Assembly: GCA_033238645.1 (NCBI GenBank)
Contig: BQXR01000004.1
Location: 1-64,000, forward strand
Direction of reading: 5' to 3'
DNA length: 64,000 nucleotides
Origin: Thiomicrorhabdus sp033238645
GTDB taxonomy: Bacteria; Pseudomonadota; Gammaproteobacteria; Thiomicrospirales; Thiomicrospiraceae
The translations under genes were made by a program, and so were the position numbers. The first letter of the stretch is position 1. Each line of letters opens with the position of its first letter. Positions 61,628-64,000 of the stretch are shown piece by piece. Under the pieces are notes generated by a model that did no database searches, was not told the origin of the DNA, and saw only the letters and a list, made by a program, of their open reading frames with translations.

Positions 61628-64000
61628 TTAATGAATTACCCTTATTATTGAATTTGCTGGATCAAGCTCCAATGTTTTAGAAAATGCATATCGGCGATAA
61701 AGTGTATCACCGATACCAATTGCCGCAGGCAAACCAAACTCTGCTGAACGTATGGCCATATGTGAGTTAGCCCCTCCGTACATTGTAATTAATCCAACAA
61801 TCCCTTGGCCAAATAGCCAATCAAAACCAGGATCTGCTTGTGGAATCATTACAATTTTACCTTTAACATCTAGGCTTTCATTCTTGTGGTTTTCAAGATT
61901 AATACAACTTGAAATAACTTTATTTACACCTATAAAATTTGGATGACTTTCATTAAGTACAAAAGAGCAGAAGTCATTTTCTTTTGTAATCAATGGAGGC
62001 AATTGGCAAGATAAACTTAATTTTTTTTGCTGTGAATTTTCTTCAGCATCCCGTTTAAGTTGTATAATCTTTTCCTCAGATAAGTTTTCACCATCCAGAT
62101 CTACTATCGAATTAATAGACAGGTTAGACAAATTATCCCTTGAGATACCTTGTCGCTCACCCCACTGTATTAATTCGTTTAGGGCCCAAGATAAACTCTT
62201 ACTAAACAAGAACTTGGCCTTCTCCCGCCCCTCTATAGATGCGCGTAAAAAAAACTCAAGAGCCTCATCTGTTTCTTGTATACCTTGACTGCGGATAACA
62301 TCAAAAAATTGAAACTTTTCACTTTCCCAAAGCAAGTCACCTTTCCCATCTTTTTTACAAAGGGATTCTTTAACTATTGGGCGCAAATAATGCTCTGGAT
62401 CCTCAAAATAAGCCTCACTTGTAATATCATAAGTACCTGGCCTTAAATGTCCATAAATATCAACAAATTCTGTCCAAGATAACTCATCATTAGCAACCTT
62501 AAATGCATCAGAGGTTAATTCATGAGAAACAGTCCTTAAACTTCCTAAGAAAGAGTTCTTAGCCTCCTCACTTAGTGAACCCGTTGAAACACCTTCTTTT
62601 AGTAAGGTCATTGCTATAAATCCAGAGCGTGCTAGATGGGCAAAAGGTAGTGTTCCGAAGCGTTTACAATCATCTAGTAGAACTTTTATTTTATACAGAG
62701 ACGGAAGGTGCTGTCCTTGTACAGCATTAAACCTATCTACTAGCTTATGTACTTCATTTAAATCTCTATGAATTCTTTCAATTCCACACTTAGTAACCTC
62801 AAGAAGCCCTGCTTCAAGCTCGGTTAAATCATCTTCAGAAAAACCTCCTTCATTACCTAATCTTTGCTTCCAGCGCTTAAAGTCTAGACCCAAGCATGTT
62901 GGTAAAACATCGAATTCAATTTTATCATGTAGTTGTGGGTGGCTCATTAACCAGTCGGTATAGAAATTAACAAGTCTTTCTGTTAATTCGGAAGATAAAC
63001 AGCCAGGTATAAATGAATTAAAACTTGCTCGTACATCAATATAGGGTTTACCTGAAAACAATTTTATCAGGCAATGAGGCCTCACATCTTTATACCCATA
63101 TTCAGCACGCTGTACGGCCCAGACCTCATCTAATATCAAATAGCGGTAAAGTGAATATGCCATTTTTCCAGGATTGGTACCAATGATTTCAGCAGGGTTC
63201 CAATCTGGCATATTTCCAAATATAGCTTTTCGACCCTGAATTGAAGCATTAGACAATTGCATCTGACAATAATCCAACCTTGAACCCTCTGTACTAGTGA
63301 TTACAGCTTCATACAATTCATCAACATCCCCTTGCTGAATAGCAATTGGCCTAACTTGTAAAACATGAACTTCATTACTACTATTCAAAGCGAACTCAAT
63401 ATCTAAAGCATCGTAACTTAGTAGAGTTTCAATTTCCTTTACTGCACAGATAAGCCCTACTAGCCGTTGATCAGCAACAACATCATTTGATGAGTCCTTG
63501 CGCAAGTATAAAACCCTATTTTCACAACTTGTCCCAGAAGTAATTCCTTCTGTAGACCCAGACTCTTCATAATTCACTACATAATATGGAGATCCTTGTT
63601 CCAGAGTTCGGGTAAACACCACACCACTCATAATGACATCTGTAACCATTGGTTGAATTAACACTTGATCATTATTCTGGCAATTCTGATATGAATTAAT
63701 AACATTATCAACAGCAGCACTTAAGCCACTAATAGGATCTACATTTAACAAACTTTCGTAGGCACCAGCATTAGAGTGCGTAAAAGAATCTTCACTTTTG
63801 GCACTAGAACGAACAACAAGCCTTTGTTGTTTAAACTTGGATAAGACCTTCTCCATAAGTTCTGAGGAATTCTCGTTCCAGTTTTCAACTGTGAATGAAA
63901 CCTGATCTTGTATTACCGCATGTTGAACCACCCCTCTAAGTCGAGAAAGAGTCTCTGCTTTTGTCCCAAGAATAAAGTGAGCTAAATCCCTAGGTTCGTT
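61628..64000 (-). CDS. PEP-synthase-like kinase, probable L-glutamine kinase (Cj1418-like), 5' end beyond window
   Basis: The frame is open to the right edge; 790 codons are visible. The start seen at 63931 is only an internal codon, since the sequence before it (GTKAETLSRL) is the family N-terminus. An ATP-grasp domain covers about residues 1-220 (VRSSAKSEDSFTHSNAGAYES, then VLQVRPI), a central helical region of about 450 residues follows, and the C-terminal swivel domain holds the phosphohistidine (GGANSHMAI, His codon at 61760-61762). The PEP-binding barrel of real PEP synthase is absent. This domain order matches Cj1418, which phosphorylates the amide of L-glutamine. Confidence 0.82.
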   Translation of the reverse strand, partial: NEPRDLAHFILGTKAETLSRLRGVVQHAVIQDQVSFTVENWNENSSELMEKVLSKFKQQRLVVRSSAKSEDSFTHSNAGAYESLLNVDPISGLSAAVDNVINSYQNCQNNDQVLIQPMVTDVIMSGVVFTRTLEQGSPYYVVNYEESGSTEGITSGTSCENRVLYLRKDSSNDVVADQRLVGLICAVKEIETLLSYDALDIEFALNSSNEVHVLQVRPIAIQQGDVDELYEAVITSTEGSRLDYCQMQLSNASIQGRKAIFGNMPDWNPAEIIGTNPGKMAYSLYRYLILDEVWAVQRAEYGYKDVRPHCLIKLFSGKPYIDVRASFNSFIPGCLSSELTERLVNFYTDWLMSHPQLHDKIEFDVLPTCLGLDFKRWKQRLGNEGGFSEDDLTELEAGLLEVTKCGIERIHRDLNEVHKLVDRFNAVQGQHLPSLYKIKVLLDDCKRFGTLPFAHLARSGFIAMTLLKEGVSTGSLSEEAKNSFLGSLRTVSHELTSDAFKVANDELSWTEFVDIYGHLRPGTYDITSEAYFEDPEHYLRPIVKESLCKKDGKGDLLWESEKFQFFDVIRSQGIQETDEALEFFLRASIEGREKAKFLFSKSLSWALNELIQWGERQGISRDNLSNLSINSIVDLDGENLSEEKIIQLKRDAEENSQQKKLSLSCQLPPLITKENDFCSFVLNESHPNFIGVNKVISSCINLENHKNESLDVKGKIVMIPQADPGFDWLFGQGIVGLITMYGGANSHMAIRSAEFGLPAAIGIGDTLYRRYAFSKTLELDPANSIIRVIH

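Noticed and set aside
61628..64000. Phosphoenolpyruvate synthase (ppsA)
   Set aside because: The phosphohistidine lies 43 residues from the C-terminus, leaving no room for the PEP/pyruvate-binding barrel, and the neighbours are not metabolic.
1..64000. CRISPR array or prophage
   Set aside because: No regularly spaced repeats, cas genes, phage structural genes or integrase were seen.

Overview
The window reads as chromosomal DNA of an AT-rich gammaproteobacterium. The housekeeping set (lptF/lptG, pepA-holC, rlmJ, pilT-pilU, uvrB, comEA, a Gly-rich LPS/EPS toolkit and a CCA-encoding tRNA-Asn) fits Gammaproteobacteria; protein style and cluster layout resemble sulfur-oxidising Thiotrichales (Thiomicrospira/Hydrogenovibrio-like), but genus cannot be fixed from the sequence alone.

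Region 1 (about 1-21.9 kb, all minus strand apart from the left-edge fragment) is one long exopolysaccharide operon. Reading from its 5' end near 21.85 kb: a small Ala-rich exported protein, an outer-membrane beta-barrel, Wza, Wzc, a PHP-type Wzb, an orphan HEPN protein, a 159-bp MITE-like insertion, a VpsP-like protein, UDP-glucose dehydrogenase, Wzx, a pyruvyl transferase, a Wzy-like polymerase, a glycosyltransferase fused to a hexapeptide acyltransferase, a WcaI-like glycosyltransferase, gmd, fcl, a frameshifted gmm, manC, galE, a WcaJ-like initiating transferase and a VanZ-like protein. The predicted product is a fucose- and uronate-containing, probably pyruvylated and acylated polymer, similar in logic to colanic acid.

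Region 2 (22.0-31.0 kb) holds a decayed IS30 element, a possible structured RNA, a WaaL/Wzy-like protein, tRNA-Asn, and the precursor genes galU-pgi-(degenerate ugd)-manB, followed by rlmJ. With manC/gmd/fcl these complete the route from glucose-6-phosphate to GDP-L-fucose. The second Ugd-like protein has lost its catalytic Cys and Lys.

Region 3 (31.0-46.9 kb) is mostly housekeeping: lptG/lptF, pepA-holC, a Wzz-like protein, pilT-pilU, an MpaA-like amidase, an L,D-transpeptidase with its NTF2/TPR partner, uvrB, aspC, and a two-gene comEA-ligE unit for periplasmic DNA handling.

Region 4 (47.1-64.0 kb, all minus strand) is a second surface-glycan locus that runs off the right edge. From its upstream end: a probable L-glutamine kinase (Cj1418-like, cut by the window edge), a class I amidotransferase (Cj1417-like), an unknown protein, a formyltransferase-like protein, a cytidylyltransferase (Cj1416-like), two glycosyltransferase-like proteins and a Wzy-like polymerase; then a decayed IS3 element; then fnlA-fnlB-fnlC (UDP-N-acetyl-L-fucosamine), WbuB, a short initiating transferase and a WbpM/CapD dehydratase. 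The three Cj1416-1418-like genes together are the signature of cytidine diphosphoramidate synthesis, so this locus probably builds a glycan carrying a phosphoramidate. This is the most interesting system in the window.
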